A DNA stretch of 64,000 bases from NCBI GenBank assembly GCA_014338405.1, contig JTDE01000266.1, positions 83,720 through 147,719 of the forward strand. The letters run 5' to 3'. This stretch comes from Paragonimus skrjabini miyazakii. Its lineage: Eukaryota > Platyhelminthes > Trematoda > Plagiorchiida > Troglotrematidae. Position numbers and translations under genes: made by a program. Positions within the stretch are counted from its first letter, which is position 1, and each line of letters starts with the position of its first letter. A model generated the notes under the pieces. That model did not search any database. It saw only the letters and a program-made list of their open reading frames with translations, and was not told the DNA's origin. This document shows, piece after piece, positions 1-11,511 of this stretch.

Positions 1-1
1 G

Positions 2-577
2 CTCCAATCTGCGGAAAAGAAGTTGGTTTACTTGACGCTAGACTACAAAGGCGAGGCGTTGGCTGAACTAGTGACTCGTAGAATAAGTAGTGCAATCGAA
101 AAGACCTACAGTGCTGCACAACTACGAATCTCGTTCAGATCCGACCCGGTTGTCCACGTACAGCTCAAAGATACGTTGCCTAAATGTGTGACCTCATTTT
201 GTGTTTATTCTTTCACATGCTCCTGTGGAGCAGGTTACGTCGATCGCACAACCAGGCACCTTTCTCAGAGGATACGTGAACACCACCCTGCGTGGCTGAC
301 TAAAGGCGAGGTGAAGTCTATTTCGAGTGCAATTCTGGCTCACCTTGTGGACTCAGGGCACCAGGTCACACCGGAGGTGGCTTTCCAGCCCATTTACCGC
401 TTGCCCAGTCGTCAATCCAGAGGAGTCAAATTTCGTATTCTGGCCACCGCGGAAGCGATCGGAATTCGGTTGCGCAACCCACAGTTGTGCGCTCAGAAGA
501 AATTTGTACAGGCTCTACGGTTACCATGGCCTCCCGTGACTGACTCGACACCCCCGGTGGTCAATTTTGTCACCTAA
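2..577 (+). pseudogene. GIY-YIG endonuclease end of a retroelement polyprotein, left-truncated
   Basis: The frame is open from the left edge of the window to a TAA at 575-577, so only the C-terminal part of a larger reverse-transcriptase polyprotein is present. The GIY-YIG core is visible: CVYSFTC (the 'GIY' strand), then YVDRTTRHL where YIGRTTR is usual, then RIREHHPAWL with the conserved Arg and Glu-His. A segment rich in Ser/Ile/Ala and SGH follows, typical of the domain's end in flatworm elements. In Penelope-like elements this domain nicks target DNA to prime reverse transcription. The change of the YIG Gly to Asp is seen directly and probably harms activity. There is no internal stop, so this is the best preserved of four such domains in the window. 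The element could be young, or this could be a domesticated frame; the substitution favours a dead copy. No reverse transcriptase is visible because the window starts too late. Confidence 0.8.
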
Positions 578-745
578 TTGCCCTCCAAATTACAATCTCG
601 TGATGTAACTGTGTGACTAATTGTTTTTGATTTTGATCGCTTGACAACCATGATGATATAAAATGTTATGTAATTGGCCCGATGATGAATAACCGAAAAC
701 AGACTGTTCGCCAAAACACCCTTTTACTTCTAACATGTTAGTATT
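578..745 (+). other. 3' flank of the GIY-YIG element with a hammerhead-like core
   Basis: About 100 bases after the stop codon, CCGATGA (679-685) is followed after nine bases by GAAA (695-698). This spacing and order resemble the two conserved strands of a hammerhead ribozyme (CUGANGA and GAAA), with one change in the first box and a very weak stem II. Penelope-like elements are known to carry minimal hammerheads in their terminal repeats, so the place is right. The fold itself is poor, so the call rests mainly on position. Confidence 0.3.
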
Positions 746-3700
746 ATGATGTTTGTACAGCATTCAGGAATTCATAATTTTCATTGTTTTTCGCATCTTT
801 TACCTTTCGCAAGTTCACATGTACACTTGGTGTTTAAAACAGGAATCAAAATACGATTCGTCTCGTCGCGAGGCCTGGCTTTTCTCTCTGCTGATTGTCA
901 CCTGTGTGTTGATTTTTGAAAGGTAATTGGTTGGCGGAATCAAGAATCTGGATTTATATGACCTCACGATTACCTCTGCTGTGGACTTAAAAGTCCTTCA
1001 AAGCAGCACGACCGGTCGAATCCGTTAGAAATACCTTTATTCACTGTGGCAGAACTCTAAACCGACACACCTTTACAAACTACTGTGATTCAACTGCCTT
1101 TACTTTCATCACATCTGTGCCTTGTGTTCGTACCTGAGCCGGGCATAATGTTTTTATCCAATACAGTATGACCTCCTATAATAATGCAACGGCCTGAATC
1201 TAAGTGCGAGTTTCAGAAAGCAGCGGAATACTTCAAAGCTCTCATCGACTCGATATGTGAGGGTGGAAGCTGCAGGTTCAGTTAGAAAGAGTAGAGGATA
1301 AATCTCCGTAGATAATGAGTATGATAGTTCAAAGAAGTTGTCAATATTAATCCATCTGCAACCAGTGGGTGAAAGCCATTAGCAGACGACAAACTTTCTC
1401 ACAGCAAAACGCTGTGTCGATTTAGATGAATATCAGATGACCTAGCAATTCATTTGAGTATTTTCCCCTGAGTGTAACATATGAAATTGGGATCAACAGT
1501 TGCCTGACGTTTCTAAATTTACATGTAGCAACAGACACAAACACCTCATGTAACCCCGCCGATGTCTGAACTTCTATAATTTCCCAGCAGTTGAACAAAA
1601 ATACGCACTAATGTACTAACCGTCCAAATCAGCAAGACGTACCTCTAGGCAAGACTTTGACATATGCGTTCCACAGTGCTTCTACATAAGCATAGTGCAC
1701 CAAAGCGCCATCTAGCTTTTTTCATAACCTTTCACACCGAAGCATATTAATTTTGATAAATTTCGTCAAATAAAAATAAATAGCGATTGAACCGTGTGCA
1801 CTCAGTGAAACACAAAAGTTGTCAGTCTTCCCTCGAGTAAGTTTAACCTAAAGTGAGTATCTCATATTTTGTTGACCACATTTTACGTTGCAGTACTAGA
1901 ACCCGTAGATGATTGTTTCAGAATGAGTGAACGTTTTACCAAGTGAAAACAAATCTCTATTTCACGGAGAACCAAACCGTCAAATGTCTTGACTAGTGAC
2001 CTCTTCACTGTTTTGGGTCATACATTCAGATTCTCTTTACGTCATCTTAATACACAATTGCTAAGATACGTTGAAGCGTTGAAGAGCAGTCAACTCAAGC
2101 ATATGTCGTGTTTAAGCTCTGTTGTTCTTACACCTGGCAGAACGCAGTAATTAGCTAAGCCTCAGACTGCCGAACTATTAATTAGTTTTTTGGGATAAAT
2201 AGTGATTTGTGTAAATACATTCTCCCTGTCAATGAATCAGAGGAAAATGGGTACATTCACTCTTTGCGTTTTACCTGACTTGTTCACAGTTTAAGAGGAA
2301 ACACACTTTTTGAAGAATACACTTAGACGACTCTGTCAAATATGTAGTAAATTATTTGAATATGCGTTATCTTATTCATCATTGTTCCTTTTCAGTAATG
2401 TAAACTAATATGAAAATTTAGCTTTTCTGTTCAAGAACGGTGGAAAAATGGTGTGTTTATTGAATTGTGATTCACTTGTTATTTTATGGAAAATCGTCAC
2501 GGTAAGTTATTATGTCGTGTCCTCCCAGCTAACCGACGAAAAGTTTGACCTTATTACGACAGTCAGTGAATAGCGAGTGTGTGCACAAGACGAACTGATT
2601 CCCCAAATTTAAGGGAATTATCATGTATCACAATTAATTGGCTTCAATGCCTTCCCTCGTAAACACAGAACGGATGATATGGTTGCCACTTCCTCAGTCT
2701 ATCGTAAGGGGTTACATTTGAGTGTAAAACAAATACCACCAGTTAACAGATGAAATACTGCCGTTGGATGAGGAAAGTTCCAGGTTCTTGCGAAACAGTG
2801 TTATGAAAACCGTACATCAAGTTAAAAATGGTACATAGATACACTGCACATTCACTTATTGTCCCAGGTGGTGCATCACACTCCTGAATGAATACGAGTA
2901 AAAAAAATCCATCTTCCATGAGGATTTTTTACGATCAACTTTTAATTGTGTGTAGATTTGGTTACAGAAAGTAAAGGAACAAGTTCAGCATTGATGACAA
3001 TAAACACAGTAGCGTTACAAGCTGATCAAACATCACGTGCTCTAAATCCCCAAGGCTTAGGTCTGATTTTCAGCTATTCCGATTAGGTGCAAGTGAGTTA
3101 TGTCAGTTTAGAAATCGCTTTGACCATTATGTCGGTGAAGCCAAAACGTAAATACAAGAAGTGTCCCACCTATAATTTTAAGCAAATTCCAGCTGAGTAA
3201 TATACTCAATGAAGAATATACGCACACTGTGAAAACAATTTAGTTAGAAGCGAAAAATGAATGGTTTTATCACGTTTACCGACGAAATCCAAATATGAGT
3301 ACAGCTTCGATCTGATCCTTACATTTGTCTCTAAGAGTTATGAAACCGTTGCATCACTCCGTCGGCCAGTGAACGTACATTTTACACTATGAGAATAATG
3401 TCCAGTTCAACCGAACGACAATTTAGAAAAGCCTAAATGAGTCTTGCATTTCAGTAACTGTTATGAACCAACTACTGAATAACCTACTGCAGAATTTCTT
3501 ACTGAGCTGACGGAGGCCTTTGCAATCAAATGGCAACCACACCCCCGTAGAGCAAAATCTAAACAAAACCGTGTGTTTATTCTGGCCTTTAAAATGCATT
3601 GCTTCACATGTGTACCAGGCTGATGATAAAATTAATCGCACATCTAATTAAGTACCTGCAAACAGTAAAATGTTTAGTGGAAGTTAGCTCAATTTGAATA

Positions 3701-3985
3701 CATATTGCATGAATTGTCACGTGCAAGATTCAAAATGTACGCCAATACTATTGCGACGAAGCTAACGGGCATTGGAACGACCGAGTAGTTCAACCACTTG
3801 AATCCTGTGAAATCGTGCGCCACATTTCCCGGTAATCCCAAACGCTATGTATATAACCTCTCTTTCTTGGAGGTGAAAAAGGTTTGCTCGAGACACCGTC
3901 ACTAGGACCATGCTTTTGTTATCCACGTCGTAATAACAACCGGCAAGCGGTAAAAATAAAACATATCAACTTCTATGAATAAGAA
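746..3985. other. No recognised feature
   Basis: AT-rich sequence with stops in all frames on both strands. I see no transposon domain, convincing exon or RNA gene. Probably intergenic or intronic. Confidence 0.5.
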
Positions 3986-3994
3986 ATGTGCGTT

Positions 3995-4440
3995 TATTAA
4001 TCTCTTTGAAAGAGACCCTATTGCCAAAGGTATCTCAAGAAAGCTCAGAAAGTCAGTCGAAACAACCTACCCTTCCGCCTAGTCGTGCGTGAGTTTCCGT
4101 TCAACACCCGTTCAGTCACAACCCAAAGACAAAGTTCCATGTTCCACAATCAGCTGTCGTGTTTGTTTGCTCGTGTTGAGTTTACCACAAGACGATTATC
4201 TGACAGAGTGCGTGAACATCATCGTGCCTGATTGAACAGTGGCTTGATTTAAACGGTTTCAAGCGCGACTGTTGCTCACTTAATAAATTCTAAAGACTTC
4301 GCCAGATTTTCTACCAGACTGCCCACCAAGTGTCAATAGATCGATTTAAAATGATGAGGTCCCGAATACTGATAGCTGTCAAAACCCTGACTTCCATGCT
4401 CAGAAGAAGTTTGTGGGGACACAACCTCTTTTGATCTACA
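3995..4440 (+). pseudogene. Degenerate second copy of the GIY-YIG retroelement domain
   Basis: Translating through stops and at least one frameshift gives a clear relative of the domain at the left edge of the window. The first block (about 4000-4185) reads IAKGISRKLRKSVETTYPSA, then a stop, then SCVSFRSTPV, matching the region upstream of the GIY strand. After a frameshift, 4178-4330 reads TTRRLSDRVREHHRA, stop, LNSGLI, stop, TVSSATVAHLINS, matching TTRHLSQRIREHHPAWL and SISSAILAHLVDSGH of the first copy. A third block near 4400 keeps AQKKFV in another frame. The GIY strand itself has decayed. The same strand as the first copy, about 3.9 kb away, suggests independent insertions of one family. 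It is too broken to encode anything. Confidence 0.8.
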
Positions 4441-4444
4441 ATCA

Positions 4445-7021
4445 ACCAAGCCCGCAATTTGGAACATTGATTGCGCAACTAATGGCAAACGCGTCGTCCT
4501 TAACCCCTACTGACATTTTCTGGCTGACCTCAATTGTCGTCTTCATATGCATTGGATTGCCATTATCATGATGACCAGAAACAGCAAACCAGTTTGTTTG
4601 CTGTTTTGTCGTTCTGATCACTACAATGGTTATTTCTGAACGAATTGAAACGTTTGTGTCCACTGGATATAAGACTCAGGTTATGTCAACATGTTGGGTT
4701 ATTGAACGAAAACAAACTCCGAGTAATGACTGCAAAGAAGTCACTGAGGTTGGTTTACCGCTGCGCCCTGTAATTCGTGGCGATTTAAGTGTCACCTTAT
4801 GTGCTATTGCCAACCATTCAACTAACGCGAACACATTCGACCTGTAGTTGTTCAACCAAGTCTAGATATTAAGAGTCCTCTTGAATTCTCAAAAGGCGGG
4901 TCGGCCAACCTATGAAATTCGGTCCAGAAATCCACATGAGTTATTCGTTTAATGCTGTGTTTGAAATATCTGTATACACATATAGCTGCACATTTATATT
5001 GTAAAAATAACACACAACATCTTACCGATACTACTCATTCAGTTTGGTTAAGATCAAGCTCGATGTTATGAAGAATATCTTACGACCAAATAAAAATGGT
5101 AATTGTGCCGAAGAATAGATGGCTTAACCAAGTTGAAAAATGCAGGCAGCACCAAAGGTAATGAATAAGATGCTTCAAGGATCATAGCTATATTTTAAGC
5201 ACCTGCCAGAGAAGTTGTATCCAAATAATCTGGGAATATTTTCAATAGCAGTTCTATCCTCATAAAGGCGGTTTAAAATTAGCAACATTTAACACTGATC
5301 GAGTTTTCTAAGTGGTTTATCGCTTCCCTGGTAACCCGCCCAAAGCAGTGAGAATGAATCACTCTATCTTGTGCAGGTTATCGGAACCTCGTCGCCGTCT
5401 TGACCACTGACGTAGATCCTTCTCAATAAATCCAATCGATATATTGGTCCAAATTTATACACTCTTTATACAGTTGTACTGGCATGAAGGTCAATTACCT
5501 CAAACATATGTTTGTCTATATTCTACCTTACAAAATATCACTTGTTGTCTCACAGTGGTTGATATCTGTCTGCCAACTTTTTGCTGCGTTCATTCACCGC
5601 TTTTGGTCTCAACAAAAAAATGCGCGTGTAGTTCATCTCTAAGGGGCAGAGTAAATAGCAGTATTTTTTTCGGGGGATTTACTCTGACGTGGTAAAATTG
5701 TCAACATCTATCAACTATTCCATAAATAGGTTTCAGTGATTTACTATAAGCTTGTCTGCTTGTTAACATTTTTGTGATTTTAGCGGGCAATCACCTCGAA
5801 GCAAGGAATGATTTCATGAAGATGTGTAATATTGTGTCAACTACTGAGTGGAGTAACACCCCGTCAGTTGATTTTAATTTAGTTAAGGTGTATGCATTCT
5901 GTGTAGAATTCTATCAAGCAGATAGGTTCAATCTGCACACGAGATCACGGATAGTCTCAATGGTTGTCAGTGGCTCTCGCGGTAATCTGAAATACGTAAA
6001 ATAATTGATGTAATTAGGTAGTTGAGGTCTTTTGACTACCTGTCTTAAATTTGAATGGTAATAGACCTCATCAACATTATAAGTCCTGCTTGATGTTTCT
6101 AACCTCTCACAAACGTTGTTTAGCTAGACAGACTTTATGGGTTCGGTGCACACAAACATTCTCACCATAAGTTTTTATCAATCCATTCGTGTATCTACCG
6201 TGATGTTTACTGTGTTTGGTAGTGAAGTTTGATGTTATGTTACTATTTGATCTAGGTTAGAACCAGTGTATTCAAATGAAACCATTCCAGCTGTGCCTTG
6301 ATATCCATCAAATCATGTTGCCGTTAATCAGAGTTGCGCCTTATCTGAGTTGCGTATGCTGATGGAAACCAATTAACACAGAATAAACAACACGGGGCTA
6401 AAAAGTTCGCATGACTCAGATAATTATCGGAACAATTGTTCTACTCATTAAGTACGAGCTATAAGCCAAACTGCAACTGTTTAATCGATGCGACTTTGGA
6501 AACCAAAACTTGACGAGTGAGAATGTAACGTTTACAGATCCAAAATCGGGAATTGTTTTAGAAAATGGCAATGAAACAGATACATCTTGATTCAGGTAAA
6601 CTAAACAATGGGTGGAAAATTTACTGCTAGAAGCAAACCAGAAAATGGCTTGAAACAGCTATGCACACTTGACTAATTTGATATGCCACCCCTGTGCATA
6701 AATATGTAATTCTCTTTTTATTTTTCACACAATAAAATTCGTTACCTTCTATATTTGTCAATGTTTTGGTTCATGGATACAGACGAATGTCATGAATGGT
6801 AACTTTGTACATTTCAAGGTGGCTGCATATTGCACAACGTTCTTCTGAGAAGTAAGGTATGTTAAAGGAACACTTTGATACAGTAGCATTTGTTAAGAAT
6901 GCATGTGGTAAAGCTTACAAACAGAGGTATTTTGAAGTGTACTGTAATCAACGAAAGTAAATACCATGGTATATGAAAACATACCAGGCGGCTGTGATGT
7001 ACAGTTTCAAAAAGCTACTGC
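4445..7021. other. No recognised feature
   Basis: No named domain found. A 77-codon frame ending at 6004 begins just after a fair splice acceptor (ttttgtgattttag, ending 5783) and reads AGNHLEARNDFMKMC at its start. I do not recognise it and there is no matching donor before the stop, so it is left as noncoding. The rest is AT-rich and stop-dense. Confidence 0.4.
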
Positions 7022-7377
7022 TGCCTGGTAAACAGCTTGATCGAACGAAACAATCGTACTGTGATGACAATCCTACGTGCCTTTATTGAACGACACCAGT
7101 CAGATCGTTGGGATGAAATCCTGCCACAGTGTCTCTTAGCCTATAAGGCTGCAGTCCATTCGAGTACAGGGTACACACCCTCACTACTAACCCTAGGGCA
7201 TGAGCTACGCCGGCCAATCGAAGTACTAACATCGCTGGCGCCGGCCGAATGCACAGGGTTGCCACAATATGTCAAGGAGCTGGGCGAACGGTTGAGCGTC
7301 GCTTATAAAATTGCCGCCCAGCATCAGTCAAAGTCGCAACACCATCAGAAAAGCTGTTATGACCGTACAGCAAATGG
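7022..7377 (+). pseudogene. Ty3/gypsy integrase C-terminal part, cut by a gap
   Basis: The frame reads LIERNNRTVMTILRAFIE, then HQSDRWDEILPQCLLAYKAA, then VHSSTGYTPSLLTLGHELRR. This is the end of a DDE integrase core and the start of the C-terminal domain of Ty3/gypsy retrotransposons; the Glu of ERNNRT sits where the catalytic Glu helix lies, and AYKAAVHSSTGYTP plus LxxGHExRRP are family hallmarks. The integrase joins retrotransposon cDNA to host DNA. Upstream of about 7022 the homology stops abruptly (the usual HPQxNGxxER motif is lost), so the 5' side was deleted or replaced. The frame runs into the assembly gap at 7378. Gypsy elements of the CsRn1 and Boudicca types are common in trematodes, but I cannot assign the family. 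Confidence 0.85.
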
Positions 7378-7645
7378 NNNNNNNNNNNNNNNNNNNNNNN
7401 NNNNNNNNNNNNNNNNNNNNNNNNNNNNNNNNNNNNNNNNNNNNNNNNNNNNNNNNNNNNNNNNNNNNNNNNNNNNNNNNNNNNNNNNNNNNNNNNNNNN
7501 NNNNNNNNNNNNNNNNNNNNNNNNNNNNNNNNNNNNNNNNNNNNNNNNNNNNNNNNNNNNNNNNNNNNNNNNNNNNNNNNNNNNNNNNNNNNNNNNNNNN
7601 NNNNNNNNNNNNNNNNNNNNNNNNNNNNNNNNNNNNNNNNNNNNN
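7378..7645. other. Assembly gap (268 N)
   Basis: A run of undetermined bases inside the gypsy element. Open frames that span it have no meaning. Confidence 0.99.
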
Positions 7646-7684
7646 GGAGGCACTGGGGTCAGTGCCTCATTGAGAGGGGAGTAG
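7646..7684 (+). mobile_element. End of gypsy pol and polypurine tract
   Basis: After the gap a short stretch ends in GAGAGGGGAGTAG (7672-7684), a purine run directly before TGTAAC. A polypurine tract directly 5' of a TG-starting LTR is the normal plus-strand priming site of LTR retrotransposons. The upstream codons probably encode the last residues of pol, but the frame cannot be tied to the integrase across the gap. Confidence 0.55.
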
Positions 7685-7863
7685 TGTAACAATACAGAAA
7701 CTGTTGCGCATGCGATTTAAACTTTCCGCTGACGTTTTCTTTTTTGTTAATGCTTTACAAATATATCGGAAAAACACGCTTATACATAGCAGAAACGTTC
7801 GACATCCGGTCTCTAAGAACGGAGTTGTGTAACCCAATAAAACATTTCGCACCCTACAATTAC
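7685..7863 (+). repeat. Probable 3' LTR of the gypsy element
   Basis: It begins TGTAACAATACAG straight after the polypurine tract and contains AATAAA at 7836-7841. An imperfect inverted end (CAATTAC) lies near 7863, which would pair with the TGTAA start. The 3' boundary is uncertain because the 5' LTR is not in the window for comparison; known trematode gypsy LTRs are often longer. Confidence 0.4.
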
Positions 7864-10321
7864 CTCGGTCATGGCAACAACGCTGGACTAGCTCGGCACG
7901 TAATCCCCAATCGTTGTTTCGAACTCTTCTATTCTACCAGAACCTTTGTGAAATTTAAAACAGATTGATTTGTTTGCACCTCAATTGCTCCGTTTTGTTA
8001 TGCAACTACTTACTAACATTCTAATTGTTTAGCTGTTTGACCTACGCTATCACTAATCAAGTATTCACGTTTTGTCGCTTCTGTCGCGTTCACATCTATC
8101 AAGCGTAAATCGGCCAGTTTTATTTACCCTCATCTCCTCATGTAAATAAACGTCAGGAATGCATTAGGGAAAAAATTTTTGTTGTTGAAACTTGCTTCAC
8201 TTTTCTGACCACAATTGTTAGGATCTAACAAATGTTGGTGGACACTTGTAAAATCTTTGCACAGCATGTTTGTACATTATAGATAATTTAGATAAACTTT
8301 GGGCAGTACGTCAGTAAGGCATACAAATGGTAGAATTTCCAAGGTACCACGCTAGTCTAATCAGAGTGAAATGATGAGCCAATCAAAAATATCACTTCCA
8401 ATTGTCAGCACATTAAGTGCCTTCCCTAGGTTCAAGGTTTACTTTACGCGAAGTCAGGCAAAATGTCTTATCTGTCCTGTGATTCGGATTTTACGACCGG
8501 CTTCCTTATTGATTTTTGGGAGGACTTGCAAAACAGTCAAAACGGCAGCTGTCCGTAGTGTACACTTCGAAAAACAATCGGGCACAGGCAAAACGCTTAA
8601 TCGATCGGTTGAACTTATTACACTCAACAACGGGTAAACGATAATCTTCCATTGTTTCAGTCAATGTCCCACTGACTGCAGCAGATCAGTATTTAGACAC
8701 AGATTACCTGGTTTAGGTTGATTGTTCCGGGAGGACGGATTTTCAGCGAAGATACGGTGTACGAAGAGCTGTTTTGTTAAATGTCAGCCTAAAGCTATAT
8801 GATTAATTGTAACCACTGATTCCGAAGTTCGAGCTATCTGATGAAGTTTGATTTCGACCGGATACAGCCACCAAAATGCCAGTACTCTTTCACCTCGTTT
8901 AGATGGATGACGTAATATGCCGCCAAGTTCATTCGTTTAAGAGAGCTTACGGTGAAGTTTGAACAGTGGGCTCGAAGAATATTCTGGATTCAACTGGTCT
9001 ATGCGAAATAACGGTTGTCAACCCAACCCAAGCGAATATCTCTAGAGTTAGATGTGGAGCTGAAACAAATTACATACACAGAAGAAACTATTAAGCGAAA
9101 AGCGGGACGATGCCAGTCAAACACTACGGCTCACAAACACATGGTTTCAGATAGAATTAGTTTCCACTGACGTGTTATTATTGTCCCGGTAGACACATTC
9201 TAAAAACAGTACACAACATCTCATAACAAGACGCTGTGTTTAGCTGATGATTAAACATTTCGAAAGTGTGAACTCGTACGGTGTGCTAAATAGCAATTAT
9301 CTGTGGAATTCTGGTTATCACTTTACGGACATTGACTGTATATTCTGGCAATCTGCCACGTATTCCTTCCAATTCAACGACACTTTTTCAATAGTATATC
9401 CTGCATCACGGGTCACATGAGTGTTTCCTACTTCATAAAAGCTTTTATTAAAAAGTACTGAACTCAGAGGTCACCTGATCTATCAAGTAGAAGCAACGGT
9501 TGGATCATAGAGGAATAACATATGTTTTGTTTACTGAAAGTGAATTCGGTTCTTGTAAATCTGGTGACCGGGCGCATCAATATCAACTAGGAAACCTATG
9601 ACAATGTGGAATAAAGTATATTCCAAGTAGTTACACATACTGACGGCCTTGCCGTTAGTTCAACGCGAAAAGACTTCTACCTAGGATCATCTGTTAAACT
9701 ATGCTTTAAATAACTGAACACGTGTTTGCCGTCTTGCAGGGAAACACGTGGAACTTTATCAAGCGTATTGTTACAAGGTCATGAAAACATCCAGAATACC
9801 AACGGTTAACTTGATTGACTTTACCTGCATAAATCTACCAAACAGATGCGATCAGCTGATATGAATGTTCATCCTAAGCCACTGTCTTAGCGTAAGCCAG
9901 TCAGGTCAACGTCATTTCTCCGAAAAATGCCGACGGATACGGCAGTGAAGAGTTACAACTTCGACCTATTTTACAACGGCCAGCCGTATTACCCTTAGAT
10001 AAAAAAATTATGAACATTCATCAACCCACTCCATAACATCAGGTGCTCCATTTGAAAAAACCTGAAAGATCTTTCCAATGTTTACAGGTTCATACGCTGG
10101 TAAAGGAAAGTGCAACATCTTTGCTATTTGCTCATGTCTCCATGTTGATAAGTAAAAATTGGTGCAAGTTGGCTGAAAGGTGTTACAAAAAAAAAGAATG
10201 GAGATGAAAAGGTTATGCTGCCGGTTGCAAATAGTTCCGCAACGAACACCGAAACACACGGCAACGACATTCATACAAATGTGTGCAGTTGATGACCTGT
10301 GAGACTCGGATAATATAACGG
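7864..10321. other. No recognised feature
   Basis: AT-rich sequence with no named domain. An 88-codon frame at 8371-8637 has no homology I recognise and no clear splice signals. The last few hundred bases may hold the 3' tail of the minus-strand LINE that starts at 12176. Confidence 0.4.
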
Positions 10322-10783
10322 TTAGCGAGCTCGTACTTGTTGATCGAATAAAAGTTTAAAGATCTCAACCGATTCAGTCGTGACCGAACAGTTGGGCAGT
10401 GCGTTCTAATGTGAAAAGACCCTGACTGCGAAACAGTTTTGTCTACAGACTTATTTGTCTGTTCCATTATTCATCCTCAACAAGTGACCGATAAACCACA
10501 CATCCTTGTTTGATGGGAGATGTGCTGATGAATGACCCGGATTATGGAGTATACTGACGGTAAGAATTACGTCTCCCCTGAGATGTATGTAATTTATTGG
10601 GAAGTAACGTAATTCAGCCAACCTCTCCGGGTAAGAGGTTTTTCTGAGCCCCGTAGTTCTTATAGTGGTCCGCCTTTTAGCACTTTCATTAAATGTCAAA
10701 TCTTTTTTAGGATAAAGGCGACAAACTTGCTTGTTCTTGTCAAAGGGTAGATGGATTACGGAAGCAAACATGGTGGGAAACAC
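10322..10783 (-). pseudogene. LINE RT thumb and C-terminal tail
   Basis: The minus strand reads YPKKDLTFNESAKRRTTIR, GLRKTSYPERLAELRYFPIN and YIHLRGDVILTVSILHN, the highly conserved LINE thumb (QRRATK...GLRxLSYPERLxxLxLFxLxYRRLRGDxI). One frame over, 10440-10322 reads NCFAVRVFSH, stop, NALPNCSVTTESVEIFKLLF, matching the WNxLPxxVVxAxSVxxFKxxLD tail with Trp turned to TAG. This marks the 3' coding end of the element. Confidence 0.85.
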
Positions 10784-10978
10784 TTCAGGGTCGAATGTTC
10801 CACAATTTTTTCATAGGAGGCTTAGGTTATTGTGCCTTTCTATACAAGGCGACACCATTTGTTGACAAACTCAAACTGTATGTCACTATGGTCCTCAGAT
10901 CACTTTCACATGCTGACATGAACAGCTTCCTGCCTACACGGTATTATGATTTTACTGGCAATCACGCATGACTTCACA

Positions 10979-11378
10979 TTAGTTGACACTGGACAGTAAG
11001 TTGTTTCTATGAACATGTGTATTGGTAAATCCACCAAAGGTTTGCAGTTTCAAAATGCCAACCCCACTTCTTGTGTATGATATGACTTCCCGGAGCAGAA
11101 GCTTAGGATTTACCTTCAGCTTTTCAACAAGACTGCATTGACAGTAAAATCGGTCATCGTTAATAGCAATCAGGATGTGATTGAGCCACATCATATACTC
11201 AGCAAACGCAAGTTCAGTTTGTGCTAACTTGTACCTATTCCAAGTTAAACGTCTCAGTGTAATCAAACCCCTGGTTTCACTTCCTAGGTATCTGGGCTCT
11301 CCACTGGGTCGAGGACGTCTTACTGGAACATGGCTGTTAACGAAATCAAAGGTTCAATCGACGACCAGCTGCCAGTGA
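10979..11378 (-). pseudogene. LINE endonuclease-RT linker
   Basis: On the minus strand the frame reads LITLRRLTWNRYKLAQTELA, FAEYMMWLNHILIAIND and SLVEKLKVNPKLLLREVIS. This matches the Arg/Lys-rich linker of CR1/Jockey elements (consensus of the type LWxRYK...YxxxRN...LVEKxKxNPKLxxxYVxSK). It connects the endonuclease above with the truncated RT below. Confidence 0.8.
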
Positions 11379-11511
11379 TCACTTAGGCCAAAGGCAGTAA
11401 AACAGCCTTGCCAGTCAAATTTAGCAAGCCGTTTTTTACTCCCGCGAAATTTGCGTCGCGATCGGCTTGTAGACCCTAATTTTGAAGAATATGCTGTATT
11501 GTTCCGTGTAG

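Noticed and set aside
7311..7692. Open frames crossing the N run at 7378-7645
   Set aside because: They consist mostly of undetermined bases; only the integrase frame before the gap is supported.
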